The position numbers were made by a program, and so were the translations under genes. Source: Cliona cf. orientalis (taxonomy: Eukaryota > Porifera > Demospongiae > Clionaida > Clionaidae). Taken from it: a stretch of 64,000 nt of DNA. The stretch covers positions 992,001 to 1,056,000 of the forward strand of contig OZ005702.1 in NCBI GenBank assembly GCA_963930775.1. The letters are read 5' to 3'. The first letter of the stretch is position 1. The number at the start of each line of letters is the position of its first letter. Under the pieces are notes generated by a model. The model did not search any database. It was given only the letters and a program-made list of their open reading frames with translations, and had not been told where the DNA came from. Below are positions 1 through 10,922 of the stretch, in pieces.

Positions 1-14
1 TTCTGTCATTATTT

Positions 15-185
15 TTAAAAATGGAGGAATGTATATTATATAAGTGTTGTTGTGTGGAACAATTATGGTGTTTCTGGCTAATAATATTACCTCATACATT
101 CCATTATACTGTAATGTAGTTTATCTTTCAACATGGGTTTACAATATAATGTGTGTAAGTATTGCTTCCTCTTGGAAGGAAAGGA
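15..185 (+). repeat. dispersed repeat family S, copy 1
   Basis: The block begins with AAATGGAGGAATGTATATTA and continues through TTTCTGGCTAATAATAT and CATACATTCCATTA. The same block recurs at about 4015-4470, where it is split by a transposon, and at about 8513-8675. The end points are approximate. Confidence 0.7.
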
Positions 186-410
186 TTTCCACTCCTTTGT
201 CGCTCAGAATGAGGAGGACGGGGAGACATTCTTGAAAGAGGTCAGTTAATTAGGATTAGCCTAAGCGAGCCCCACATAAACAGTACAGTTGTATGTGAAT
301 TGTATGTATAATATTATGGTATGTAAGTCACGTGAAATATATGCCCAGCATGGCTTTATGGACATAAGCACGAAGTATTTTATCGCGCATTCTCATTTCT
401 GGGTCAGGGC

Positions 411-558
411 CGTATGTACGCTGTTCTAATTTAGCGAATTGCAGATTTACACTCGTGGTTTTAGTATAGAGTGGTACAAGACCAGAGTTATTGCCATACT
501 ATACTAAAAGTATGAATATAAATCTGCTATTTGCTAAATTAGAATAGTGTACATATGG
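411..558. repeat. foldback (inverted) repeat
   Basis: The left arm carries TTCTAATTTAGC, AGATTTA and TTTTAGTATA. The right arm carries TATACTAAAA, TAAATCT and GCTAAATTAGAA. The arms are about 60 bases with several mismatches around a short loop. This is a typical non-autonomous foldback element; I identify no target-site duplication. Confidence 0.65.
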
Positions 559-1714
559 CAGGTACACGGTAAGTTAACTATGACTGTCGTGGTCTACTTG
601 GATCTGTGTCCATGGTCTTCACAATCTATGGCTTTTCAGGCTCGCCCCAAACAGGTCCTGCATGTCTATAGTAGTATGGTGGATATTGGTATTCATCATT
701 GATGATAACATTCAAAATTAGAGCTCTGCAGTAGAGCACATACCCAGTGCACACATTGCACAATCTGTAGATTGAGCAGAAAGCACATGCCTGTATGCAT
801 TGTGCATTGAGTAGGCATTGTTCATAGGCGTGGCTATGATGGCTAAGAAAAAGGCACTATTTCTGACGCTTAATGATCGTATCCCTCGATTTGAAATATA
901 CTGAAGCCAGTTGTTCGCCTACAATGAGTCGCTCAGGTGCCTAGATCTTGATATATTATGGTGATTTTTGTGCTCACGATAACTACAACTACAACGATAC
1001 GACCGATTACTTTATCCCCTTACGCATGCACACAGGGTAAATATTGGTCCGAGTACCCTAGCACCAGACGTTTCATAGGCGTTGCCCAAATTATATCAAT
1101 TGAAGGGTCTATGTCATACGAACTTCCTAGCAACTTAGGAATGCATAACACCGTATAGCCAGAAATATTGGCGGGAATTAAATTTGGCGGTTGAGCCCAA
1201 AATCGCTATTGCAAGAATATTAGTGGATTTAAATTTGGAGATTTGGTACCGGATCGCCATACGTATATATGCGAGTAGGAAATTTTGGCAGTTGTAATAT
1301 AGACCACCAAACCGCCAAATTTTCCAGCTATATTATGGTAATTAGTAACTGGTCCATGTGTCTACCAGCCCCACCCCCACCTTGCATGCAAAGCCCTAAC
1401 ATTATTTTCCGTCTAATTTACTGTATTCAAATGACAGAAAATACACGACCTGTGTCTGCTATATATTATGTCTATGAAATGTCCTTATATATGCACATAC
1501 CAGACACAGACAAAGGTACAATGTTATTGTCATATCATAATAATTATAATGAATATAATATTATGAGGGGTTAAAAATGTAAAAATTACTGCATTAATTG
1601 CCCAGCGGCACCATCATCATTACCTCCACCCCTTCCACCACCTTCACCACCTCCACCTCCTCCACCCCTTCCACCATCTCCACCATTTATACCTCCTCGA
1701 TCACCTCCACCCCT

Positions 1715-3407
1715 TCAACCATCTCCACCTCCTCCACCAACTCTATCTCCTCCATGAACAGCATCTCCGCCAACTCTACCATATACGCCTCCACCAACAA
1801 CATCATATTCACGAGCAGCACCACCTTAATAGTTGCCGTATCAAAGAAAATAGTATAAAAGAATAAGGGGGTAATAGATCACATACCTTGTTGCTCTTCA
1901 TCTCCCTCATTGTCTTTTATTGGTTTTAGTCGTGAGTATAGGCAACAGCCAAATGCCAGGCTAAATGAGACAAGGGATGTCAATGCCATTCCTACCACAG
2001 CAACTATAATAATTATATATTGAGTTTCAATAGTGCTGGCATCATTCGTGGAAACACTGGTGGCGCTGGTTTGCACGTGCACATGCACAGTTTCTGATTT
2101 CAGTGTATTACATGTACTTATGCTGGGATCGACTTGACAGTAGTAGTGTCCACTGTGTGTTTTATTTGGATTTACTATAGTATGTTGGCATACTACATGG
2201 GGCCCTGTATCTTCCATCGGTCCAATGCATTCCCTCTGTTCTTGATTAGGACCGTAATATAGTTGGAGTTTGGTTTTGTGGTGTAAGCCACTGCCATTGC
2301 ATTGTAGAAGAAGGTGATTGTCTTTGGTGGTGGTAGTTGTTAGGTGAATGACTGTATGATCCATAATTGGTAATGTCTATGTAAGTATCATGGACTACGT
2401 TTACAAATCTTAAATAATCATATTTGTACCAAGTGATAACTTGGTATCCTGGTATAATATTATTTTGTTGGCTAAGGGTCACATGCAGTAGTTATACTTA
2501 CAGCGTACATGGATACTATGATGCTTGAAGGATATCATTACAGGTGTGGTTCGAGTATGATGAAAGATCTATAGATACAAGCAGGTAGTTGTATAAATAC
2601 TTACGTGGAGGTCTTATATTAATATATACAAGACCGTATTTATCGTTGCATGAAGCATTCAGCATCACTGCTGTTTTCCCCGAGCAGTACACTTCTTCAG
2701 GAATCTATAGAATAAATGCAATAGCAGCTCCACAAGATGAAGCCATTCAAGGCAGTAGCTATTTTCAGCATTTGCATGCCAGTTAAAAAGTAAATTCGCC
2801 AAAGCATCAAATTGCCATATAGCCGAAAAATTTCACTGGACAAATCTCACCAAGCCCAGCTATCTTTGCATTACAGAAATAGGAATACATTTTGCCACTA
2901 TAATAATAAGAACTCTCTAGAGCACATACCCCATGTGCTGCATCCAATTACTTTACCCCTTGTGCATGCATGCACACAGGGTAAGTATCTTCTATGTAAT
3001 CATTAACACAAGGCAAAAAAAAAAAAATTCACTAACAAAGCACATGGTAAAATTGGTGAAATTTTTCTCGTGGTGAAATTTTCAGTAATACAGTATGGTG
3101 CAAATACCTCTATCCGTATAAATTTTTTGTCCTCAGATATTTCGGCTACTATCCCACTTTTGTCTACCGTGACATGTGTACATTCTGGATTTCTTAGACG
3201 TTCATGAGCTTGAATACACAATTCTCCGCTGGCTGGTGCCCATGTGCTTATGGAGCAATTGAAACCACGAGAGTTAGTATTCCGTGGTATACAGTCTGGT
3301 TTTTCACACTGGTCATCTTGTCCATTCACATAATATATCCTGCACACCCATACTGTGACTAGAGTGAGGTAGAGTACTACGCACGATAGCATTGATCCTG
3401 TGATCAT
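1715..3407 (-). CDS. Ig-like single-pass receptor with Gly-rich tail (paralogue A)
   Basis: Model: complement of 1715-1824, 1887-2351, 2605-2704 and 3108-3407; 975 bases, 324 residues, phases 0, 1, 1. The start at 3407 gives a hydrophobic signal peptide (MITGSMLSCVVLYLTLVTVW). A cysteine-containing N-terminal module follows, then a short exon with VYCSGKTAVMLNASC, then an exon with an Ig-type end (SGHYYCQVD) and one membrane helix (YIIIIVAVVGMALTSLVSF). The cytoplasmic part is short, acidic and then glycine-rich with tyrosines (REYDVVGGGVYGRV). The gene at 5357-7761 has the same modules and phases, so the two are tandem paralogues. The tail ends at a TGA (1715-1717) beyond which the same frame stays glycine-rich to 1586. 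Ligand and function are unknown. The last intron acceptor (TTAAG) is weak. Confidence 0.65.
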
Positions 3408-4014
3408 ATTATTATTATTATTATTATAGTAGTATACTATCAAGTTAATAAAATATAGGCTGTCTGTATTGCAAAAAGATGTCATTCTATCATGATAGTG
3501 ACTTACTGAGGAGCTTGAAGAGATGTCTTTTATTGTTTGAATTTGATGTCAACTATTGAGAACTGTAGCTGTATTTATAGAGAATGACTGTGCATGTGTG
3601 CATGATTTTGTGATAGGACTGCAGTGGTGTGATTCGCTCGTTAGACCCTCATTTGGTGTGTAGTCTATCCATTTAGGAATATCATTGTCATGCATGACAA
3701 TAGTCGCAACCCTTGTGACAATTACCATGAATTGTTTTGCAATACAAAGGTAGCTGGGCTTGGCGAAATTTTTATCTTAACACATCATCTCTGAAGTTCC
3801 AATCCAAGTTACAATCTAGTGTCAAACTACTACAACCTAACTACTAAAAGATTGTCACAGCCTTGTTATAAGCTCATGTTACAGTTTCAAATAGTATTTT
3901 ATCCCAAGGTTGTGATCTTTGTATGGATATAATAATAATTATATCCCTGTTGTATATGGCCTGTACCGTAGGGGTAATTCCCAGGGATTTGCCCTTATTC
4001 CCTTATCTGTCATT

Positions 4015-4470
4015 TTCTTAAAATGGAGGAATGTATATTACATAAGTATTGCTGTACATAGTCCATGCCATAAAATCGTATGGAATAATGATTATGGTAT
4101 TTCTGGCTAATAATAATAATTACCGTATTTCCTCGAAATCTCGCCGCGGTGAGATTTAATTTCAAGTCGCTGCACCCTGCGGCGAAATTTCGAGGGCGGC
4201 GACTAGTCCACTCACCCGCCTTGCGCCTGTGCACTCATCCATTTCGATAGTGGAATCGCGCGTGTGCGCCTGCATTCCGCGTACTTAGAATCCGACGACC
4301 CTTTTCCATGCGGCGAGATTTCGAGGGCAGCGTTTATTGAAACCAACGTCCTTATAGGTGCGGCGAGATTTTGAGGACGGCAGAATTTCGAGGTGCGGCG
4401 AGAGTTCGAGGAAATACGGTATGCTCATACATTCCATTAGAATACTGTAATTAGTTAAGAGAGGGTATTT
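4015..4470 (+). repeat. dispersed repeat family S, copy 2 (interrupted)
   Basis: The start matches the copy at 15-185 (AAATGGAGGAATGTATATTA). The similarity breaks after GGCTAATAATAATAAT and resumes at ATGCTCATACATTCCATTAG. The interruption is the TA-flanked element at 4123-4419. The intact copy at 8513-8675 shows the uninserted arrangement. Confidence 0.7.
4123..4419. mobile_element. MITE with CCGTA termini and TA target site (family 1)
   Basis: The left end CCGTATTTCCTCGAAATCTC and the right end GAGTTCGAGGAAATACGG form a terminal inverted repeat. TA flanks both sides (4121-4122 and 4420-4421). The 297-base interior repeats a roughly 22-base motif like GCGGCGAGATTTCGAGGGCGGC several times in both orientations. 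It is nested in a family S repeat, and the copy at 8513-8675 is the empty site. A TA duplication is typical of Tc1/mariner-related elements; there is no coding capacity. Confidence 0.85.
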
Positions 4471-4539
4471 TTTCGCATTCTTCATTGCACACTGCATATG
4501 ATGTATTATGGTTAGTCTTCACATGAAAACTTGACCATG

Positions 4540-5320
4540 TCCTCACTAGCTGCTTAGCGGAAATGGTGTATGTGGTAAAGGTCGTCAATATAGGGGTTCA
4601 CTGTACAGTATAATGCGGACTCTAGCCTCGGATCATCGGGAGTCTGAGAGTGGCTCTCAATCTTGATAGTGAAAAGTTTCAAAGCTAAGAAGAACTCAAC
4701 AGCGCCATACAGCTAGATCAGTTGGCGGCACGCTGCTCATGGTGTGTGCTATATATAGCACAGGGCTATCTATATATTATATCCACGGGATTACATCAGC
4801 CTATAAAACGCGTGAAGTTCGGCCGTCGCTGCTCGTCAGAGAAGGCAACATGCTGCTTGTAAGGTATTCGCTGGATACATGGGCAAGATACTCTACATAT
4901 TTCACTAAATTTCAAGTCCCAGAAGGGCTTCATTGAGGCCCTGAATTTTCTCATAGTTACCTCATAAAGTACATCATAGGTTTTATCAAAATTATTCATA
5001 ATTCAGGGTTGCATACAGAATTTTTTTCTGGGGGGGGGGGGGGGGGGGGGGAGGGGCGATCTCACGGACGACTTACGTATGTATATGCGCCGCTGCCATG
5101 CATATATACTAGTAAATAAATCACACAATAATGCTGTGATAACAAACAATTTCTTTTTGCTTGTGTATGTAATCATATTATTTGTGCTGCATATATTACA
5201 TGTATATTATTATGGAATTCTGGGGGGGGGGGGGGATCCCAGTGCCCCTCCCCCCTCTGTATGCAACCCTGTAATTACCTAGTAACCGCAAAAAAAGTAA
5301 ATTGCTACTGAGGACATAAA
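4540..5320 (+). repeat. dispersed repeat family R, copy 1 (diverged)
   Basis: It shares long stretches (AAAGGTCGTCAATATA, ATATCCACGGGATTACATCA, GTATTCGCTGGATACATG) with the copies at 20464-20915 and 41065-41533. Its right part is expanded by poly-G tracts (5030-5051 and about 5221-5234). It ends with GTAAATTGCTACTGAGG, similar to the TACTGGG end of the other copies. There is no coding sequence. Confidence 0.65.
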
Positions 5321-5356
5321 TACACAGAATAATTGTAATATCCATGGTCAAAAATG

Positions 5357-7761
5357 CTATTGTCTTCCGCCACGGTCAGCACCAACAGCACCGTCTCCAC
5401 CTTGACCTCCTCCACCTCCTCCTGCACCTTGACCTCCACCATCAACTACTGTGCATGTATAGTACAGCTGGTATTAGATTTTGTGCTATTTCAGAGGGGA
5501 GGGAGATCCTAGGGTGGCCCTTCCCTCCATCTAGTTATAGTGGGAAACCCTTGCGTGCATGGCAATAAAAGAGTGCCATGCAGATATGATACTAAATGGC
5601 AGGATTTATGTGTAATCTTACCATTTGGAATTTGTTGATATCCATTTTGTCCTCTGTGGCGGCAATACAGAATAATGAATACACATAACAATATAGCTAC
5701 CACGATGACAGCAATTAGTTCTAGTCCTCCCACACTTCCCAGGCTGATTATGATGGTATAGACTGATGGATCCGGAGGTGCTGTTGTAATAATCGGTTGA
5801 GCGGGAGTGGTATCAGTGATATTTATCGGTTCAGGGTCTGACTTGATTGAAAAGCCATCAAGTCTCAGTTCACAGTAATATTGTCCACTGTTTATAAGTG
5901 AAAGTGTCACTTGACATCCATCACTAGTACAGTCCGTATGAATTATGCCATTTGGACCATATAGGTCACAGTCTTGATCCTGGTAGTTTGAACTGCAAAC
6001 TATTTGCACCTTATTATACAGATTCAGTCTCTGATAATGTAGATAAACTTCTGCAGGTGATCATAATAATTATAATATTATTATCATGAAGACTGAGACC
6101 CTATAACAGGGTTGTTCCCAGGAAAAAAACTTAGGCATATAGTGGATTGGCGTGGTTTGGGAGGAATTTGTGAACACACGAATCATTTTGGTCTATGTTT
6201 AAGGCGTGGGGGGAGGGGGGGGAGGGGTGGGCGGCTATGCTAAAAGACTTGGGGAGAACACTATATTATACTACTGCATACTTAACTCCTTACCAATTTT
6301 CTCTATTGTGATTACAACCAGCTCGACCCAATGGCGTGCATGAGTTTCTTCTGGACAAGTAAAATTAGCCGTGAATATAATAGGATCAGTGATGTCAGCA
6401 TTGATCTGCTCAGTTGCATAAAAATATAATATTATTATTGCATAGCACATGCATGGTGAATATTATAATGGAGGTACTGCTCCATAGCCTCGCCCCCAGG
6501 CTCCTTGATCTTTTTCAATGCATACACAAGATGGGAGCCTGAGGACGAGGGTACTGCCCCACAAGAGCAGTAATTCCATTGCTCATGTGTACTGCATGTG
6601 AATATTATATCAGTTTCCAAACTTTTTTGCCATCATGTAGTTTATCCATCTGTTTATCTAGTAGCAAGTGTATTTACCAAACCACATCTGGGATAGGCTG
6701 GCAAATCGTACTAAAAATAGAACATTGCCTGTACTAATCATAGATATTAGTCGGGGAACAAGGGCTAAATAATAGTTAGACACTGTTTAGGAGGTTTCTA
6801 TGTGATTTAGAAGACTGAAGGGCTCTGTGTAGAATCCCGAGCGAAGCGAGGGTTCTACTGAGCCCTGAGGTCTTCTAAATCACGTAGAAACCGACTAAAC
6901 AGTGTCTAACTACTTTAGATCCTAGCAACAATGCCCAAAAGCTTTGTATATAAACAATTGCCTAGCAACAAACTAGCCATAGGCAAACAAAACTTACCAG
7001 GTTTTTTATGGAGCTTACAAGGTTTTTTATGGGGCTTACAAGGTATTTTATGAAGGATAGATACTACTGTTTAACCAATCAGATCACTGTATTTGTTACA
7101 AGTAGGATCTAAAAGACTTTATGTTGAGCAAACCTTGCTTCATGCTATATCTATAGAGGATGATTATAGAGCTCTTAACAGTAGCTTATCCAGGATTTGT
7201 AGTTGCACGCAAACTTTTTTTTCATTAACACAAGATAGGCTGTATTTGGACAAGAAACTGCATGTGGTATTAAGGAGCAAATTGTAAAGGCCAATAATAG
7301 TTAATTAGTAGTAGCTACCAAAAAAACAATAGTACTTGAGTTCCCCCCCCCCCCCCCCCCCCACCAAAATACAGTGCCACTGCTAACCTTTAATATTATA
7401 TAGACTCCTTCTGATTCCCTCCAATAGACAAGCAACTCATCTGATGGTGATGATGACCATTCTTCAAATTGATGATCAGTTTCCTTGCATGAATGGTATT
7501 CTTTATTTGATACCAACGTACTAGTTATATATATGTACTCGTCTGGACAATAAGGGTTGAGATAACAGGTAGTGTTCTGTATTTTATATGTAAACTCGTT
7601 AGGGCAATGTATGTACTCATATCCTCCTTCACTAGCTGTGATATATAGAAGCAACAAAGAAATCCTGTATACACATGGAATTATAATAATACATATAATA
7701 GTAGTTCATTATCCATAGGCCATATGGCTTACCAGATATGTGCTACTCCCTGCATAGTCAT
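5357..7761 (-). CDS. Ig-like single-pass receptor with Gly-rich tail (paralogue B)
   Basis: Model: complement of 5357-5445, 5622-6050, 6294-6405, 7388-7664 and 7733-7761; 936 bases, 311 residues, phases consistent throughout. The signal peptide spans the first intron (MTMQGVAHIW then ISLLLLYITAS). A cysteine-bearing N-terminal module follows, then an exon with FTANFTCPEETHARHWVELV, then an Ig-type strand pair ending SGQYYCELR. A membrane helix lies in GLELIAVIVVAILLCVFIIL. The tail is short and basic, then glycine-rich (GGGQGAGGGGGGQGG), ending at TAG in 5357-5359. Exon order and phases match the gene at 1715-3407. It is probably a cell-surface recognition receptor; I see no signalling motif. 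A poly-C tract lies in the intron just downstream of exon 2. Confidence 0.72.
6775..6910. repeat. 136-bp near-perfect palindrome
   Basis: The outer arms read GTTAGACACTGTTTAG and CTAAACAGTGTCTAAC; the inner arms include GATTTAGAAGAC and GTCTTCTAAATC around CCGAGCGAAGCGAGG. It lies in intron 3 of the Ig-like gene at 5357-7761. A fragment of the same family occurs near 29661-29710. Probably a foldback transposon. Confidence 0.8.
7343..7362 (+). repeat. poly-C tract
   Basis: An uninterrupted C homopolymer of about 20 bases lies in an intron next to exon 2 of the Ig-like gene. Its length is likely to vary or be misassembled. Confidence 0.9.
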
Positions 7762-8216
7762 TATTGGTTTTCTGAATCTACTGTAGAGCAACTGAATGGC
7801 ACTATTATCTTGACATTCGGCTATCTATCTACCTGTAAGGTACTATGGTGATAGTGAGCAGTCCCTGCTCTGGTAAACACCCATGTGACTACACATAAAT
7901 GCCACAACTACTAATTTTGTGGGGGTAATATGCCTTATCAGAGTAGCCCTACAGCCCAGGGACCAGTCCCTGGGATTTCCCCTTGTTGCACACTCCTTAG
8001 CTTATGAGTGAGTTTTTAGAAGAAATACACCCTTTACCGAATGATACAAAAGTCAGTTATCATGTACGTGCTGTAAATAGGCATAGAGTGCATGAGCAAC
8101 TGGATTGTTTATTTACCTCTAAAAATTCAAGTTGAGCTTAATGCTCGAGAAGAAATGAAAGTTTAAGAACTCGTGTACGCACCCGTGTAGCTCTTGTTTA
8201 TGATAGCTACTATTGG

Positions 8217-8327
8217 GACAAGTCAGCGTATACAATATTATGAACATAACGTAGACAAGTCAGCGTATACAATATTATGAACATAACGTAGACAAGTCAG
8301 CGTATACAATATTATGAACATAACGTA
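8217..8327 (+). repeat. 37-bp tandem repeat, three copies
   Basis: The unit starts GACAAGTCAGCGTATACAAT and ends CATAACGTA. Three consecutive copies are identical, beginning at 8217, 8254 and 8291. Confidence 0.95.
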
Positions 8328-8512
8328 TTATAGCTAGTGATCTGAATTATTGTAACTCTTAATTACCCTGCACGCATGTGCAAGGGGTAAAGCAATCTGT
8401 TTGTCAGTCTGTCGTCGGCACGGAAATTTCCAGATCTCGAATTCTAAGCATCTATGCATGCTGTAAGCACAACAATGTGGGTGCCTCTAAACTGAAAATT
8501 AGGTAGCCATTT

Positions 8513-8675
8513 TAAAATGGAGGAATGTATATTATGTAAGTATTATTGTGTATAGTCCATAAAATCGTGTGGAATAATTATGGTGTTTCTGGCTAATAAT
8601 ATGCTCATACATTCCATTAGAATACTGTAGTATAGTTTATCTCTTAACATGGATTCATAATGTGTGTATAGCTAT
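8513..8675 (+). repeat. dispersed repeat family S, copy 3 (intact)
   Basis: It is continuous from AAATGGAGGAATGTATATTA through GGCTAATAATATGCTCATAC to the end. It serves as the empty-site reference for the element inserted in the copy at about 4015-4470. Confidence 0.75.
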
Positions 8676-8697
8676 GATCTGAATTATTGTAACTCTT

Positions 8698-10253
8698 TTA
8701 ATTCTCAAACCGTTTCATCAAGTCTGCTATCTTTGTTGGTTTTGGGGCTGGTGGAGGTGGATTTGCCTTCTTCTCAAACTGCTCCTGGGCCACTGAGTCT
8801 GACACCTGTTCTGTCTTGGGAAGAGGAGGCGGTCGTTTCGACTTCTTACCACTGCGAACCCCTTTACCGACATGAGCAGCGGGCGATGTAAAATCACTGC
8901 TAACAACAACTGGCGCTGGGGGCTGCAGCTGCATCTTAAGCTTGCTAGGGGGATTCTTCTTGGCGTGATTCGCCATCAGGTTATACGATATATTCTCTTC
9001 TGTCGATATTTGCCATATAAGGTCATTATTGATGGTCTGTGTACCAGCATCACTACTCGGCAGCTTCTTAGGTTTTGTTCCCTTCTCTCCTCCTCCTCCC
9101 CCTCCTCCCGCTGCGTGGACATCTCGGTAGTACCTCACAATCAGGTAGGTTAGGCAGACCATTATAAGGATGATCATGGCCAGAAGAGCGCCTACAATCC
9201 CACCCAAGACGTTGATGATTGCGTCCTTTCTGCTCTCGTTTTTGCTGTCCTTTGCTCTGTTTAGGGTAGTTGATGGAGTGTTGACAGAGCATGTGCTATC
9301 TGTCATGGACGAAAAAGATGTACTGTAAACTAGATTATATAGTATGCTTATTTGGCATCTCCGTCTCTTCTCTCTCACTCTCTCTCCCTTTTTCTGTACT
9401 AAATATCTCTCGCCTATATGCATGGACAAAATGGCTACTATATACCTGGCGTGATGGTCAAATCAATGAGAGGTTGCTCTCTGAACGCCAGAGAGAGGCT
9501 TGGTCCCAGTAGCTCGACAGTGTCAGGAAGCTGCTGTCTGTAGACATAGTTTAGCTCTCCACCAGGCTCAAAGAGAACTTGGAAAGCCTGGTCAAATAGC
9601 GGTGGCAGCTCAATTCCTACCACGTCTCCAGGTTGGACAGAAATTCTGTCTCTTTCATCCAGCGTGTGTACGATAACTTCACAGTCAACTTGTGACGAAG
9701 GCACTGAGTTTTCCATTATGACACTCTGTCCGGTTCTAGAGTACTCCACACCAGACGTGTCATTGTTTCTTCTCCAGATCTGTAGCGTGGGGAATTGTGT
9801 TCCTGGTCCAGCCCTTCCCGCCGCCCTCCAGCCGGTTATCGTACCACAGCAGGTGAACTCTGCGTCTGGGATGAGCCTCGTCTCGATCGAGTTAGCCAAT
9901 CCCCTGGCTTCCCCGCCTCTGAAGCACGATACACTTACGGGTATTTTACACTCATTCTGCTGCCCCAGTACAACTGCATGTTAGGGGAAAATTTTTTTTT
10001 AAATGCAGCCTCACATAACTATAGTCGTGTAGTGGTCACTGTGTGAGACAGCCACCTCCTTGTTACAGCCACTTAGTTCAAGCTCCAAGTGGCAAAGCTC
10101 ATGGCTTTAAGGCAGCCACCTCTCTAATACAAAAACTAATTTTCTGCCCATAGGTGACCGTTACAGACATAGCTATGGTACATTATGCTTACCTTGAGCT
10201 CCACATATCTGTATAGTCAGAAGAACAACTACTATTAGTAGCTGTGTTTCCAT
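8698..10253 (-). CDS. single-pass receptor, six-Cys-family ectodomain, proline-rich tail (C)
   Basis: Model: complement of 8698-9299, 9446-9973 and 10193-10253; 1191 bases, 396 residues, both introns phase 1. Exon 1 encodes the signal peptide (METQLLIVVVLLTIQICGAQ). Exon 2 (about residues 21-196) is the shared ectodomain with SIETRL, GTITGW, LQIWRR and GDVVGIELPP. Exon 3 adds a short stalk, a membrane helix (about 224-251) and a 145-residue cytoplasmic tail with a poly-Gly stretch, YNLM (a YxxM motif) and two proline-rich segments (RPPPLPK, NPPPPAPKP) of the SH3-ligand type. Unlike its relatives it lacks the TCG/QCR cysteine pair. The proline-rich tail suggests cytoskeletal or SH3 signalling output; ligand and role are unknown. 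Confidence 0.8.
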
Positions 10254-10922
10254 TCCTCTGGTACCTGTGCTACTCAAGTATATCTTTTGGTTACACTTTT
10301 CAACATCAACATTTAATGTAGTATATATGTACTGTGACGAGGAGTGAATTGGTTATTCGCACGCCAAGACATCTAAGCCACACGAGAGGGAGGATCGTAG
10401 TATTGTTTTGACACGGGAGGATGCTGATATAGAGCTGTGTTTGTGGTCCTCTGTCCTAATACGGGAATGTGTCCCATGAGGTGCAGCCAAGCTGCATGGT
10501 GTTGAGCTATGCATGGTACCGTACATACAAGTGATGACTGAATATTATGTATAATAATATTATGTGTACTTTGTGTCTCCATTACCGGCTATAGCATGTG
10601 TAGGTGTAGAACACTGTAGGTTTAAGTAGCCTGTAGTATATAGTATTAAATTTGTACCATTCTCTGTCAGTGTGAATACTGGGCACTTGCCATAAGTCCG
10701 GCTGGCTTGCCACCTGAGCTGTAGGCATGGAGATATGACACCTTTGTCACACGTCATACTCTCTCTCATCTGGGAAACCAATTGAATCAACTATGCACAT
10801 AATTATATGCTGTATGATGGGAGATTATTTTAGGATTCCAATATTCATGGTTTTCATGATTAATCACCATCCCTAAAAAATGCTATGTAACACATGATAT
10901 TTGTATTATACTTTAATATCTA
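10254..10922. other. intergenic region with decayed duplicated segment
   Basis: There is no clear gene. The segment 10541-10800 recurs at about 16225-16480 and is part of the tandem duplication around the receptor genes. It contains a 76-codon open frame on the minus strand, but the two copies differ by indels that do not keep the frame, which argues against coding. Confidence 0.6.

Larger units (their letters stand above)
1..1585. other. non-coding, repeat-rich left flank
   Basis: I see no convincing gene here; the short open frames lack codon structure or splice support. The stretch holds one copy of a dispersed repeat (about 15-185), a foldback repeat (411-558) and a second degenerate palindrome around 1150-1330 (AATTTGGCGGTT on the left, AACCGCCAAATTTT on the right). 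Confidence 0.6.
7762..8697. other. intergenic region with tandem and dispersed repeats
   Basis: I recognise no gene. The interval holds the 37-base tandem repeat (8217-8327), a short GCATGC-centred motif near 8365 (ACCCTGCACGCATGTGCAAG) seen in variants elsewhere in the window, and a family S repeat copy (8513-8675). Confidence 0.6.

Noticed and set aside
1598..1858. Plus-strand open frame rich in Ser/Thr
   Set aside because: It is the antisense of the glycine-rich tail exon of the minus-strand Ig-like gene, which has matching splice phases and a paralogue.
2246..2482. Second minus-strand frame with ITWYKYD resembling an Ig strand, and a strong-looking donor at 2502
   Set aside because: Phase matching with paralogue B places the acceptor at 2351-2354 and joins exon 2605-2704 directly. 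Using this segment gives stops in frame.
5030..5051. Poly-G tracts here and near 26378, 40432 and 63621 as possible G-quadruplex regulators
   Set aside because: They are simple homopolymers in intergenic or intronic DNA with no positional link to promoters; length is also unreliable.
10560..10790. 76-codon minus-strand frame with several cysteines, repeated near 16250-16480
   Set aside because: The two copies differ by indels (net two bases) that break the frame, so it is a duplicated non-coding or decayed segment.
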